Shown: positions 22,601 through 36,094, counted from the stretch's first letter. The stretch is DNA of 64,000 nt from Siphonodentalium dalli (GCA_032622095.1 CP136068.1:60970025-61034024); one strand, 5' to 3'. Notes: generated by a model from the sequence alone, not told the origin. Made by a program: numbers and translations.

Positions 22601-25600
22601 ATATTGGAATATGTAGCCCACCAGTTGACCTTGCAATGTCAATGTCTGAAGATACACATGTAGCAATGCTGTCTCGCATATCATTTCACGTAACTATCCA
22701 AAACTACTTAACAGCTTCATCTCACATTAAATTAGCAAAAGCTAATGCCTGAAGCAATCAAGGTATTCCTGCATTAGATTATTAGCTATAAATATTAGAA
22801 GCTAACAACGTCTTCTTGCAATTAAATTAATGAGAGTAAATGCTCGAAGCTAACAGCGTCTTCTTCCATTAAAATAAAAACGCGTGAAGCTAACAGCATC
22901 TTTGGCAACTGAATTATTAAATGTACATGCTCGAAGTTAACAGCGTCTTCTTGCAATTGAATTATTAAATGTAATGCCTGAAGCTTACAGCGTCTTCTTG
23001 CATTGAATTATTAAATGTACATGCTTGAAGCTAACAGCGTCTTCTTGCAATAGACATAGTAATGTAATGCTTGAAGCTAACAGCGTCTTCTTGCAATTGA
23101 ATTATCAAATGTAAAAGCTTGAAGTTAACAGTGTCTTCTTGCAATTCAAGGCTAAAATGTAAATGCTTGAAGCTAACAGTGTCTTCTCGCAACTGATTTA
23201 TCAAAAGTACATGCTCGAAGCTAACAGCGTCTTCTTGCAATTGAATTATTAAACTTAATGCTTGAAGTTAACAGCGTCTTCTGGCAATAGAATTATTAAA
23301 TGCACCGGCTTGAAGCTAACAGCGTCTTCTTGCAATTGAATTTTTAAATGTAATGCTCCAAGTTAACAGCGTCTTCTTGCAACTGAACTAGTAAATGTAC
23401 ACGCTTGAAGCTAACAGCGTCTTCTTGCAATTGAAATAGTAAGTGTCATGCACGTGGGTAATTCGTCCAACTCAGGAGCTAATCTGTGGAGTCTTAATCC
23501 AGAAATGATTCAAAGAACATCATTTCAGTGTTACGTAATAGTGCAAATTAAAATTGTAATTTCATTTAGCAAATTACAGTTTTAAGTTCATATTACCATA
23601 TATAGAAGTTTGTACCAGCAACTGAGAGCCCCATTCTTTCCCCAAAAAATATATATTAATTGAATGAAAACAGCATATGCATAAATGTAGATATTCTGCG
23701 TTCAATGTATAATAATGTAATGTACTGTATGTTGCCAACTTGATCATTTATATTCAATAAATGTTTTTAGGCAAGAATATATTCGTTTGATACATAAGGC
23801 ATGTACATGGGGCGGAAATGCATCCTGTCCTCTGGTTCTTCTGTTTGAAAATAAATGATGGCTTTTCATATTAATTTACAAGGTTCCATCTGAGGGGGAG
23901 ATCATAAATGGGAGATAAATGCATCGCGATTTATCAATGATTATGATACTCCTCGAAGTCATTATTTAATAATCTACGATTGTCAGAGTCTGCATCGAAA
24001 ATCATCAAAGGTCAAACTATGTTTACGCTCATATGCAGATGAGCATCTAATTATACCGCGAGCGTACATAGAAAGACAGCAGTTGGTTCCACTAGATTTG
24101 CATAAGACGGTATCAAGATTCCCAGACTAGAGTAGTGCAAATACCGTAATTGAGAATAGACAGTTTCTACATCACCAACCAAGATATCTATAGAACTAAT
24201 GAAATCACGGCACTCTGTAGTGACGTCATGAAATATATATTAAGAACCAATAAAATCCTGATTCTAGCTTAATGATGTCATTACTTCATGAGCACTTTTA
24301 CAAATATGGAATATCTCAGATTCTCTTTGTCTCAGAATTTATAGCATCAACAATCCATTCTTTCAACAATCTTAAACAACATCAAATTGCGCATAATTTA
24401 TTACCCACCACCACCCCCTATCACCGCCGCATAACTATTTACCCACCACCACCCCCAACCACCACCGTCAGTGGGTACCTTGAATGGGAGATTCTCAGTA
24501 AACTTGTATAATACATCTCGGATAGTGAAATCATTTCACATTTCATGCCTCAGGAAATGCCACCAAATTTGCTCGTGGCTTTTCCTGGTCCAATTGCTAG
24601 ATGCTCTCAAACTGTAATATAGTTATTGTATTATGTATATTTGTTCATGTAGCACACCATTTGTTCAAATATAATTATTGTATTATGTATATATGTATAT
24701 GTAGCACACCATTTGTTCAAACATAGTTATCGTATTATGTATATTGGAATATGTAGCCCACCAGTTGACCTTGCAATGTCAATGTCTGAAGATACACATG
24801 TAGCAATGCTGTCTCGCATATCATTTCACGTAACTATCCAAAACTACTTAACAGCTTCATCTCACATTAAATTAGCAAAAGCTAATGCCTGAAGCAATCA
24901 AGGTATTCCTGCATTAGATTATTAGCTATAAATATTAGAAGCTAACAACGTCTTCTTGCAATTAAATTAATGAGAGTAAATGCTCGAAGCTAACAGCGTC
25001 TTCTTCCATTAAAATAAAAACGCGTGAAGCTAACAGCATCTTTGGCAACTGAATTATTAAATGTACATGCTCGAAGTTAACAGCGTCTTCTTGCAATTGA
25101 ATTATTAAATGTAATGCCTGAAGCTAACAGCGTCTTCTTGCATTGAATTATTAAATGTACATGCTTGAAGCTAACAGCGTCTTCTTGCAATAGACATAGT
25201 AATGTAATGCTTGAAGCTAACAGCGTCTTCTTGCAATTGAATTATCAAATGTAAAAGCTTGAAGTTAACAGTGTCTTCTTGCAATTCAAGGCTTAAATGT
25301 AAATGCTTGAAGCTAACAGTGTCTTCTCGCAACTGATTTATCAAAAGTACATGCTCGAAGCTAACAGCGTCTTCTTGCAATTGAATTATTAAACTTAATG
25401 CTTGAAGTTAACAGCGTCTTCTGGCAATAGAATTATTAAATGCACCGGCTTGAAGCTAACAGCGTCTTCTTGCAATTGAATTTTTAAATGTAATGCTCCA
25501 AGTTAACAGCGTCTTCTTGCAACTGAACTAGTAAATGTACACGCTTGAAGCTAACAGCGTCTTCTTGCAATTGAAATAGTAAGTGTCATGCACGTGGGTA

Positions 25601-26049
25601 ATTCGTCCAACTCAGGAGCTAATCTGTGGAGTCTTAATCCAGAAATGATTCAAAGAACATCATTTCAGTGTTACGTAATAGTGCAAATTAAAATTGTAAT
25701 TTCATTTAGCAAATTACAGTTTTAAGTTCATATTACCATATATAGAAGTTTGTACCAGCAACTGAGAGCCCCATTCTTTCCCCAAAAAATATATATTAAT
25801 TGAATGAAAACAGCATATGCATAAATGTAGATATTCTGCGTTCAATGTATAATAATGTAATGTACTGTATGTTGCCAACTTGATCATTTATATTCAATAA
25901 ATGTTTTTAGGCAAGAATATATTCGTTTGATACATAAGGCATGTACATGGGGCGGAAATGCATCCTGTCCTCTGGTTCTTCTGTTTGAAAATAAATGATG
26001 GCTTTTCATATTAATTTACAAGGTTCCATCTGAGGGGGAGATCATAAAT
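19630..26049 (+). repeat. Three exact-length tandem copies of a 2,140-bp A-X-B unit
   Basis: Units are 19630-21769, 21770-23909 and 23910-26049. No length differences are seen, and only a handful of base changes (for example near 20043, 21277, 22986 and 25292). Each unit is repeat A (~493 bp), a CCACC-rich patch, AT-rich sequence, a ~47-bp minisatellite, and repeat B (455 bp). A standard element would have one such unit. The small frames of 79 codons on + (for example 19992-20231) and 69 codons on - (20891-21100) recur once per unit and are not genes. Confidence 0.95.
20651..21305 (+). repeat. ~47-bp minisatellite inside the X segment (copy 1 of 3)
   Basis: About 14 degenerate units sharing GAAGCTAACAGCGTCTTCTT, separated by AT-rich variable bases (TGCAATTGAATTATTAAATG type). 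The same array recurs at 22791-23445 and 24931-25585. It looks superficially like a repeat-spacer array, but the 'spacers' are all variants of one sequence, so it is a minisatellite. Confidence 0.9.
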
Positions 26050-26520
26050 TATGATGGCATGAACATGAACAATAAATTAAAGGAACAAGGCATCAATATA
26101 ACGTACCTAAGAGTGATATAATTTACCTAAGTTATTTCTTTTAGGCATTGAGTAATATATATATGAAATAATATGAGTGTTACACCTTACTATGAAGGCT
26201 AGCAGAATATGTACGACACAGTTGATCATGGCTATGAGCAATGTATAAGTTTAATTATTGAAATGTCACTCGCCTATCGTTAGGCTGACCGAAGTGGAAT
26301 ATTTGACGCGGCCATGCATATCTGGCTAGAATTATGAAAAGAGAATTGTTATTAAACACTGCCACATGCTGAAGTAGCCTATTTGACACTGCCGTGTATG
26401 GCTAATATTATTGAAATAAAATTGATGGGCTATACTTTTGCATATGGCAGAAACTTGTAATTTCCATGTATATGCTTTCTAGCTGCATCATGATTTGAAT
26501 CACTGTCATTATGAGAGGCA
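26050..26520 (+). other. Intronic sequence, no feature
   Basis: AT-rich. A ~100-bp weak duplication (GAATATTTGAC-GGCCATG near 26297 versus CTATTTGACACTGCCGTG near 26378) is the only structure seen. Confidence 0.4.
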
Positions 26521-27167
26521 TTGGGCCATGTACTTGACTCCATCTTAGCCTACCTACCTGTCTGTGTGTTCGCGATGGACTCGAAAACGGCCGAGCCCAT
26601 TTCGATGAAACTTGGTGTGTGGGGGTACTTTCGGCCGTGGAGTGGCATGGGCCTGTTAATTTGCCTGTGCGACGTGACCTTGACCTTGAAATCGGGTCAC
26701 TTCAAGGTCAAACGCCCGAGTATCACGGGATTCGATGAAAATTAGTGTCTGGGGATACTTTCGTATGGGGAGTGTCGTAAGCCTATTCGTTTGCCGTGTG
26801 ATGTGACCTTGACCTTGAAATAGTGTCAATTCAAGGTCAAATTGCGAATTTTGATGGGATTTCGACGAAATTTGATACGTGGGGTTACTTTTGTCCACTG
26901 AGTGTTTTGGACGGGTCGAGTCGTGACCCCGACCTGACCTTGACCTTCAAAATGATCAATTCGAGGTCAAATCGGGTAAAACAGGATGGATTTCGACGGG
27001 TACTTTTGTCGGGTACTTTTGTCCGGGCAGTGTTTTGGACGGGTCAAATCGTGACCCCCACCTGACCTTGACCTTCAAAATGGACAATTCAAGGTTAAAT
27101 CGCGCAATTCGCCGAAAAGCAGAGGGGAAACAGGCAGTGTTTTGGACAGGTCCAAATCGTGACCCCA
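26521..27167 (+). repeat. Tandem repeat (~130-bp unit) rich in AAGGTCA half-sites
   Basis: Four to five degenerate units. Each has GTGACCTTGACCTTGAAAT (near 26675, 26801, 26936, 27062), then 10-20 bp later TTCAAGGTCAAA or a variant (near 26700, 26829, 26959, 27088). Frames in this block (for example 26823-27065) are repeat-derived. TCAAGGTCA is the core site bound by ERR/SF-1/FTZ-F1-type nuclear receptors; whether it is used is unknown. Confidence 0.75.
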
Positions 27168-27168
27168 C

Positions 27169-28165
27169 TAGAGATGGGCGGTATTGAAATTTTAAGCTCG
27201 GTATCGGTAAATTTCCGTCGATTTACCGCAGTATCGGTACGGTAATCGGTATTGCTATTAAATTACAAAACCAGTTTAGAAATTCCAGGTAAATTGCGGT
27301 AACTCAAGTTTTTAACTGAACAATGTACATGAAAATATGCCCACTGATTTACTACATTCGCGACAACAGCTAAATGAGGCAACACAATGACCTACACAAT
27401 TATTCAATTAGGTGATATTCAGACATCTCTTTGATCATTTACACACAGGCCGTCGCACCGCTTTTGAAAAGAATAAGAGATTGCATCATTGCATGGCTAC
27501 AATACATGTATCTATACATGTCAATTTCGTCACATTTTCGCGAGTGAATAGAATTGTGAGTAGTAATCATTGATCACAATTCACAAATCCTAATCAATAG
27601 CCGCAACGCCGAAATAAATCTTAGAATTTAATCAATTGATGAATCTGTTCTATTTTTAGAAAGTGAAAGTAGATTTTGATTCACTGTATAAATGAAATCG
27701 GACCTTATTTCTGTTTATGCCGCTTGCATTGTCGATGTCTTTGAAGTCGCCAAAGCCACGTGTTATACGGACTGCCATCACCTGAGTCATTGTGGCATTG
27801 ACGACGTTACAATGTAGCAATAACTTACAGCACTGCTTCCTTGATACACTGTGTAGTGTGTATCTATTCTAACAACTGCATTGATTGTTAGGCCCGTAAC
27901 TAGGTCAGCCATCTGTGAGTGTTTATTCCTTTTGCTCGCTCAAACTGATAAAAGGTCACGGTCTTTGTGATGGTCTGATGGATTTGTATAATTCTGAGAT
28001 TAATTTTAATTAAAGTACCGAATCAAAACTGTTTACTGAGAAACTTTACTCAATACGAAGACACACAAGTTGGCAACACATGAATAATTTCAATACCGAA
28101 AATCCGGTATTTTTAGTTTTGATTCGGTACGGTAAATCGGTATTACGCTGATACGCACGGAATAG
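27169..28165. mobile_element. Candidate MITE with GGTATCGGTA-rich ends
   Basis: Starts with TAGAGATGGGCGGTATTG, a hAT-like terminus. Its first ~85 bp carry GGTATCGGTA/CGGTACGGTAATCGGTAT. A related block in inverted and direct orientation (AATACCGAAAATCCGGTAT, GGTACGGTAAATCGGTAT) lies at about 28093-28150. I cannot find a matching terminal repeat or target duplication on the right, so the boundary is uncertain. Confidence 0.45.
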
Positions 28166-30900
28166 ACCCTATACAATGCTTGATTCTAATGTTCATATAT
28201 GACATACATCTCTACCATGCTTGCCAACGTGAAGTGGTAACCAATTTGGAGGAATAATTAATTAATGCATGTTGAAATGAGATTGAGGTATGTAGTATTA
28301 AGGATAGAAACCAGGACGAATATTGATATCCACACTAGCTAGCAAAATCATCATCATAGAGTTATAGTCTTGGATATGTGATAAATATAGACTATGTCTA
28401 TATAATTAATCTTCAAATTATAGTCCTTTGGATCCATGTTGAACTGCCTGTTGCACTCCTCGCATCCGAGTCTATGTTCTAGCTTCCCTCACTGTCTACC
28501 TCATGGAAAAATATCACTATTTATTCCTTTTCAAGAAGGAACTCATTGGTCAGCATATAAATTGTTATGATGTTTTGATAAGCTGCAATTGTCACATCTC
28601 AATGCCAGAGGCTGATTTGATAATGAAGCTAATGAATGCTTTATGGTTAGTTGGCAGGGATTCTTTTAACACCTCATTGTGACATTCCTTAAAGTGCAGG
28701 TAGTAATAATTAATACCACCCGATATCTGTTAATTAACCAAGCTTAATCTGGTCAATGTGGTGTAGAGTGTTCGAAGAAATAACACCGCAAACGAAGCAG
28801 TTGTTAATTTTGCTCCTGACTTCAATCAGAGTGTAAGCCCTCCTCTTTGCTAACAATAGTCGGCCTCTTTCGGAGAACTTCGGAAATGACATCACAAGTT
28901 GAAGACCCATCCTTATTTTTTTATGGGTTATATAGAATATATGTTACAAACCAATACTTTTTGAGAGTAAATAACATATTTTAGAAAACAGTTATTTACT
29001 ATCAAATCTGGTCTGTCATAACCGTATAAACATCCGCGTTATTACAAAAAATGTATTAGAATCGCTTATGTCCGATTTTGGGCTCTTGTTGGAAAATCAT
29101 GAACAAATATAGAGACCATGCTCATGGGCCAGTATATGGTCTCTACTTCAGAATTTTTTTTTTTTAGACCCTCTGGGGTCGCGACTGGGGTGGTCTGATG
29201 ATGTCACAAAGATGGCCGCCATGCTCATTTCCTTAAGTTCGCTTTTGTTGGATTTCATGATAAAAGTACAATTGTGATATAAAACATATGACAATCCTTT
29301 TGTACAGTGTATGGTGTAACATAATGTTATATTTTTATATAAAAAAATTTCCTCTCGATCAAATATGGCCGCCAAAGTGGCGACCGGAAGTGGGAAAATT
29401 TCTGATTTTCCAAACAATTCGCCTATATCATTTCCGATTGTATTGAACTGGTGACGGTTAGGGAATAAACTTCTCTACAATCTTGATAACAAATCACATA
29501 GGCATCACATTAGTTGATTTCTTGGATCATAACCTTGATTGTCTTCTGCAAATGCGATGATTTATAGGAAGTGGTATGAATTTTCGCCAAAATATACTTT
29601 TTTATTATCGAACTATTTCCTTAAAGATAATTAGAATTAATCGGGGATGGAAATGAGTAGGATCATTACATAAGGTATTTACATCTAACAGGATCCATAA
29701 AGAGTCAACTTAATCCAAGATGGCTTCCAAGATGGCAGAAAAAATATTATTTTTACCCTCTTTCACCAAATTATGTTTCTCTCACATAGAAGGTGAATGT
29801 AGTAGACTAATTTGCTTCTTCCAAATAAATAATCGCCATGTTATGACACATTCATATTAGTTGTCTTACTGCAATGACTCAAAATTTGAGTTCATATGAC
29901 AATTATTGTCCAAATAAGCATCGTGAAAATTCGCCGAACATTATATTATTAATGGTCAAATAACATGTTCACCACAGGATATATATGAATGAATGTATGC
30001 CGATTTAGATTATCTGGAGTTATTAATATCTTATTGTAATCGAATTGGCGCCAATGTGGCGATAATGTCAAAATTTGATATTAAAATACATATATTTCTG
30101 CAATATATCCCAGCATGTAAGAATGACACATATGCATATCATTATCACACATGGGCTTTTGGTGAGAACATACCATTCACTATATAAAACCGAAACAATA
30201 TATGTTCAAGCATGTTAAGTATATGGACTTGTGCCAAAAGTATATTTATATCTATCTATTTAAGAGATACATATATTCATTCAAACCGAGGGACCTTGAA
30301 TCGTCAGAGGATTGCATATTAGAATGGCTCATGTATATATTATAACACGATTGTGTCTGTCCCATTCCACAAAAAAAGTTACAATTGCCTAGAGATATGG
30401 AAATGTAGAGCAGGCCTGTTTAAAAATAGTGGTCACAGTGTGCAGTCAAATATGGTTACTTCTGAGATAAAGGAAAACGCAGTCCGTAGCACATGAATTT
30501 TCAGGATCCTCCAATAGTGACATCTGACAAGGGTATATCTGCCCGATACAGAGGATTTCTTTCATTTTTTAGAACAGACTCATCGCCTAACATAAACAAC
30601 TCAAAATCTCACTGCGTCGGGCACATGTAGCTGCTATACATGCATAACATCATTTCTTTTAAACTGAACATGATTATCCAGTATACAGCACCAGAACAGA
30701 TGAGCACCTAGATATATCTTTAAAACATCTGTATCTTCATGAAGATATGATAAACTAGATTGATTGATTGATTGATTGATACATGTCTATGTAAAACACA
30801 ATTTTCGTCTTTTATTTTTTCGAACTAATGTGTTTATGATGTTCATGTTTCATGCTATAACATCTGAAGTATACGCAGTTGTAAATAAATAACTAATACC
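28166..30900. other. Intronic sequence with scattered ATGGCGGCC-type fragments
   Basis: No gene is seen. AAGATGGCCGCCATG near 29211, AATATGGCCGCCAAAGTGG near 29363 and CAAGATGGCTTCCAAGATGG near 29716 mark degraded copies of the repeat type described elsewhere in the window. A (GATT) run lies near 30758-30780. The rest is AT-rich without recognisable structure. Confidence 0.5.
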
Positions 30901-33880
30901 TCTTTATTAGTGGGACGGATTAATCGCGATAAACAAAATGACAATCGCTCTGATCCGACAAGGTGAGTCACTACTTATATTCCATGTGTAAGAATCATGT
31001 TTTGTGATGCCATTTGGATATACAATTTATGAGAATACGTGTAACACTTTGAGAGCAAGAGTATTCTCTATTCCCACCAAATATCCACAGAGGGTTTCAC
31101 ATCACTTTAACCTGGGCAACGCCGGGTAACCCTGCTAGCAAATATATATATATGTTTTGTGTGTTACGTTTGTTAGGATCATTTTGTTTTTGTTATTGTT
31201 ATGGGGCATGACACCCAATCCCTTGTTTAAAGAGTCTAGTCGGGGAAAGGTTAACCATGGTGTGCAATTTGTTTGTTTATAATAAAGGGACTTGGTGGTT
31301 TGGGTTGAATCTATTAGTTGGTAGTATGAATTTCTGTACTTGGGTGAATATGGAAATGTTGTCCTCTAGTGATAGGTTGTTGGAGCCTTGCAATAATGTT
31401 TTTGTTTCGACGCTTGTGTTCATTTCCGCAAAGCACACAGATCTTTCGGCCTCATATAAGGGACCGTAATGAAGGAAGTGGGCTACAATTTCACAACAAG
31501 CACACGGGGATTCTCGGTATAGGCTTGGTTGATGAACAAGGTTGGAAGTTACACAGACGTTTTCTGACATAATATCCATAAAAAATCTTCATAAAATGAA
31601 TCCTTGTATGGGTGGGTACTCTTGGTGATTGGAATGGAAAATCGACAGAAAATGATCAGACACCCGCTTCTACCCTTCTGGCAAACATGTGTAGGAAGAA
31701 ATGTTAATGATGTTAATGCCTCATGCTTAAACTGCTTCTTTTCACCAGTTCATACTATATAAATTACTGGTACATTTCCACATGTACATTAATATGACGA
31801 CCAAGATTGGATCGTCACAATTTTGAAATAGAACTCAAGCAATATAGTTACTTGTATTACAGCGACATTAGCATATTTTTGTATCACTACATGTATGTAT
31901 AGAATTATTTGTCTCATATACAAGTAGTGATGATTCGTATCTAGACCATCACACTCTCATTAGGTGGGGTGAATATAAAATGATTCCCGGAAATGACTCG
32001 CATAAGACGATGTCAAATCCAGTCCACGATGAAACGATGAATACATATTGTTGTTGTATTATTCATGGAATGAATAATTTTTAAACTAAGGTGTATCTGA
32101 TCAAACTGGATTGCTTATCATGTATGGAGCTCTTCGTACAATAGCCTCCCCATGACCGTTTAGATTTCTGCTGAAGTTAATCTATATATGCCACTTGGTT
32201 GGGTAGATTATCATGATGTGTGAATGCAGCATGATATATATAATTTATGGGATATAGCCAGACTGATCTGATAACTCCTAGTCGAACAAAATTAGAACCA
32301 TTTGCGGCATTAGGGTATAGAAGGATCGGCCTATATAATATGATCTGAAAGGTGCCATTATTATTATTATAGTGAACCATGACCACCTCCACAGTTACGC
32401 GTGCTAATTCAACTTTCTTCATTTCTGCATTTCCTTTGGTTCATGATAATGTTCTAACCAGAATCAACATGGCACGTCAGGAGCTGTTATTAACTCCAAC
32501 TATTACTTCATATTGTGTTGTAAGAAGTTAATGGATTGGGTTGCCCCATAATTTTATTCAGTATTCAGAACCTGGATTCCAGAGTATATTGGACATAATA
32601 AATCAAAGTGATGACATGACACCAGAAGACCCATCACTACCAGAGGATTCTTCACCTGTTTCCCGCCGTGTGGTCGTACAGTTCGTCAACACACGGGAAT
32701 TAGTAATATAATAAGTATCGCCTGTCTATTTTTGGCTCGTATCTATTGTGTTTACCATTCACATTCTTTCGTCATCTAAGCTGCAGGGTTGGATATGCAG
32801 AGCAGTTGAATTCGATAAACTTCAAAATAATCATTAATCAAGTTAATGCCTTGTCCCTTTAAACTCTTCACATGCCTAAATCATAGAAGTCAATATCAGA
32901 TATCTGTGTGCTGTATACTATCAATGGTCCACACCAGCCTAATGACAAGACACCTTTCATATATTGGGCGAATCACTCGGTGAGGCTACCACCAATTAAC
33001 TGATCACGAGGAAAGACAAGAACCAGAAACACCACTTCATTGGGTGTCGGGGATCTAGTCTGGTGTATAATAATGTTCATTTGAACTGAATAAACATGTT
33101 CTGGGAGGTCTCAAAACTCCACATATACTATGAAAGTGGTTGGACTACTTTGTTGAATACCATCTTCAAGATTTCAGAACCTGGTATTCACAATATATCA
33201 CTTTAAGATTTATACGGGACGCTACTCCTTATACAGATATATTATCCACCTATGGGGGTCTATTCTATTTTGATCTGCCGTAGATATCAATCTGATTGAA
33301 ACCTTCTACGTTCAGCTAAACAAGATTCAAATTGTGTTACAATGCACATTTAATTCAAGGTTACAGCGCAACTAACAATGAGACAAGCAGTCCAAATGAT
33401 AGCCATATAAATAATTCTACTATTGTTTGTGTTTTATGAACAAGGATGTGTTGTTTCTTGCTTGCCAAGAATCATGGTATAGTTGGGAAGTACAATCCCC
33501 ACTTCATAGCTATCACAATAAACAATTGTGTATTTCTACCTTATATGATACACTATATACATTTTCTACTGAGGAGATGTCATAAAAATAACCAACACCA
33601 ACGCTTATCTGCATCATAAATTGCCATTCGATATGGTAACCATGAATATTTATCAATTAGTACTCCGACTTAGAGTATAGCACAGATAGACATTGGGATG
33701 GTAACACTTGTCCCTCAAGCTAAGATGGAGGTCTACACATACTTTCTAATTTTTTACATAGAGAGTTGGATTTTCTCTTCAACTCCCCCTCACTTAATAT
33801 CAGAAATTTGAAGACATGACATGTATGTCGTACAGGATGTAGCTTAATTTGTATAAGAAATTAAAGCAATGCACATTTAC
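30901..33880. other. Intronic sequence, little recognised
   Basis: Nothing coding. A motif CTGGGCAACGCCGGGTAACC near 31112 followed by (AT)n looks like the end of a dispersed element. Overlapping frames on both strands at 31257-31579 have no known similarity. Confidence 0.4.
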
Positions 33881-35100
33881 TTAAAAGTAGCCGATTAACT
33901 TAATTTCCCATGATGGAATGCCAGGGCGACATTTGGTGATGTAACGAACACTGACTTTTGTATTTTGACCGCCATTTTGGTAGCCATCTTGGATGAAATT
34001 GAACAGTTCTGTTGAAGTGTGATAGTAATGTGGCACGAATATTTCTTTCCCCTCACTGAATTCCACTCAATTCTTTAAATCTAAAAAAAATGATTTTTGA
34101 CAAAATGCTATAATTTGGTTGTCTTAAGAGGATTATTGACAGATTGAACATGTTTTGTACAATAAAATTGGTGCACTACATTGCTGAAGCAATAAATAAA
34201 CATTTAATTGTCACAATTCGCAGTCGCTACCAAACGGAAGGTCATTTACATGAGATTCTTGAAAATTGCAAAATTGTTGATTTTCTGGTGCCATTTTGGC
34301 AGCCATCTTTGACTGGAATAACATTTTCCCGTGAATTTGGGTAATGTACTTTGAGAACTACTATTGATGAATTGCCGTTTAATATACTGATAAAAATGTA
34401 CAACAATTAAGAAATATGCGCAGAAAATCGTCAGTTCTTAGAACAACCCTGCATCTGAACTGAACTGACAATGACGTCATCAAAGTTTTTATGTGTAAGT
34501 TCTGTGTTGGAATGCTGAGATCTGACCTCTTTGAAGCTTAGCATTTCACAATTTAAAGTAATGATAAGTATTTTAGTCTGAGCATCAAGCTTAAAAAGAT
34601 CCCTTGGAAGCCAAGTATAGTACTGAATGTTGAGTTTAGCTAGTTATTATCAGCTATCTTGGTAATGCGTTCCGTTTCCTTGGTGTCAAAATAGGATCTG
34701 TAAACATTCAAAATCACTACTTTCTAAAATGCACAGAGGTTGGTCAGCAAGTCAAATTGTCTAATCGAATACTCAGGTTGAATCGAATATCATTTTGAAT
34801 ACTGAATATTCGCAGGACCCTAGGGTAGTTACTTGATTCTCATTTGTATTGATATTCGGATAATGAGCTCAATAAACAACTGAGGCTGCTTGTTGAACAA
34901 TGCATGAATGTGAATTTATAAGGTGTTTCTCTGCCTGTGACTGCTTACATTATTCTCTTCCCCGAATAAACTTAACTCATTCAGTGCCAGATTTCCTGGG
35001 GAAAGCGATATTGTGTGCCAGGTTTTCTGGGGGAAAGCCATTATTTACACTAACTAGATACTTAGTTTGAATATTCAATATTGGACAGAATCGAATTTAC
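33881..35100. repeat. Degraded dispersed repeats
   Basis: CCGCCATTTTGGTAGCCATC near 33970 and GTGCCATTTTGGCAGCCATC near 34289 mark two diverged ~320-bp-spaced copies of the ATGGCGGCC-type repeat. GAATATTCGCAGGACCCTA near 34807 resembles a hAT-like terminus; an inverse match, TAGTGTAGGCTCCTGCGAAT, lies near 12880. A CCAG-x-TTTCCTGGGG-AAAGC block is duplicated near 34987 and 35020. Confidence 0.5.
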
Positions 35101-35339
35101 TGTTGGCATTGCAAGTATAGGTCCTACTCATGACATACTTTGAAACACCATGTTCGATACTAGAGGGTCATCATAGCTCCCAAATTCCATGTTGCCATGG
35201 CAACGATCGAGGACTTGAAATTAACACAGATTGCGTAAAATAAAAAAAATTGTGTTTTCTGTGGCCATCTAAGAAGATTATTCTGTAGTGTTCTAGACTT
35301 TAATTTTGCTGGTGGAATAAAATATGTGATGTTATCTGT

Positions 35340-35367
35340 GGGGGGGGGGGGGGGGGGGGGGGGGGGG
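35340..35367 (+). repeat. Poly-G tract (28 G)
   Basis: Run of 28 G followed by TGGTG. As for the run at 2012, length is uncertain and G-quadruplex formation is possible. Confidence 0.9.
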
Positions 35368-35984
35368 TGGTGATCATTGGGACCTAACAAATTGTGTAAA
35401 CGAGATGATGTTTACAATAAACAATCTATGAAAACAGCAGATGTCAAAGCTGAAAACAATTTGAAAATCAATTGTTTCCGTTATATATATCTACAGAGAA
35501 GGTTCATGGCCTTCTGGTTCATGGCCTTTGGCTCCTAGGCCAGAACCTACACAGGCTTATAACATAAATACCGAGGCACCAAAATTTGTTCCTCGTTGAG
35601 CCAGGTGACCTATTGCCTTTCTTCTCAATCTCCTCGATGGACAGTGCCTCCAGGAGAGAGGGCATGCTGTCACTACATCACCTGGATTCGGAAGCGTTCG
35701 ATGCATGTCCGAGTTCGCCTTTCCCATCCGAGAGTGCCTAAAAGGGGGACAGTTTTGTATGGATCAGTCCTTCGATTTTAATATGCACCATAGCGTACAC
35801 GGTTATTCCCGGAAATCTGGGATGACGTTACACACCCTCTACATGGATATTCCTGGATACTGGGATGACATTACACACCTCCAATACAGCGTATGCACCG
35901 TTATAAAAGGGATATTTAATTTTATCTCTGTTTTGTATGCACAAAATCCATCATACATGATTGATCAATTAATACACTATTAAC

Positions 35985-36094
35985 CGAGTCATTTGTACAA
36001 GTCAACCAATGAACCAGCCTCAGCCATTGCAGGGACTTCTCTTGTTTGATCATATCATACTCTGATACCTACCAGTATGACAAGCTGACTGGTA
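35985..36094 (-). mobile_element. SINE, 3' half (split by copia)
   Basis: Read on minus it continues from the copia insertion as CGAGTACCAGTCAGC, then CTGCAATGGCTGAGGCTGGTT and GACTTGTACAAATGACT. These match the tail of the SINE at 52526-52900 (CGAGTACCAGACAGA, CTGCAATGGCTGCTGCTGG, GGCTTGTACAAATGACT). Confidence 0.8.

Larger units (their letters stand above)
13242..26049 (+). mobile_element. DIRS/Ngaro-like tyrosine-recombinase retrotransposon with expanded split direct repeats
   Basis: The order is: repeat A1 (13242-~14232), ORF1/gag-like (~14353-15663), RT with RNase H (~15726-17382), tyrosine recombinase (~17349-18390), repeat B1 (19162-19629), then three tandem A-X-B units (19630-26049). 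RT fused to RH plus a tyrosine recombinase instead of an integrase, and A1-ORFs-B1-A2-B2 split direct repeats, define this group of YR retrotransposons. All B/A junctions read ATCATAAAT|GGGAGATAAAT. The outer ends are CGT|GGGAGATAAAT at the left and ATCATAAAT|TATGATGG at the right, with no target duplication, as expected for recombinase-mediated insertion. Coding frames contain a few shifts, mostly in homopolymer runs. It lies in sense orientation within the MLH1 intron. Confidence 0.88.

Noticed and set aside
12880-34825. A single hAT element bounded by TAGTGTAGGCTCCTGCGAAT and GAATATTCGCAGGACCCTA
   Set aside because: The ends are similar but lie 22 kb apart and flanking bases show no shared 8-bp duplication; more likely fragments of two copies.
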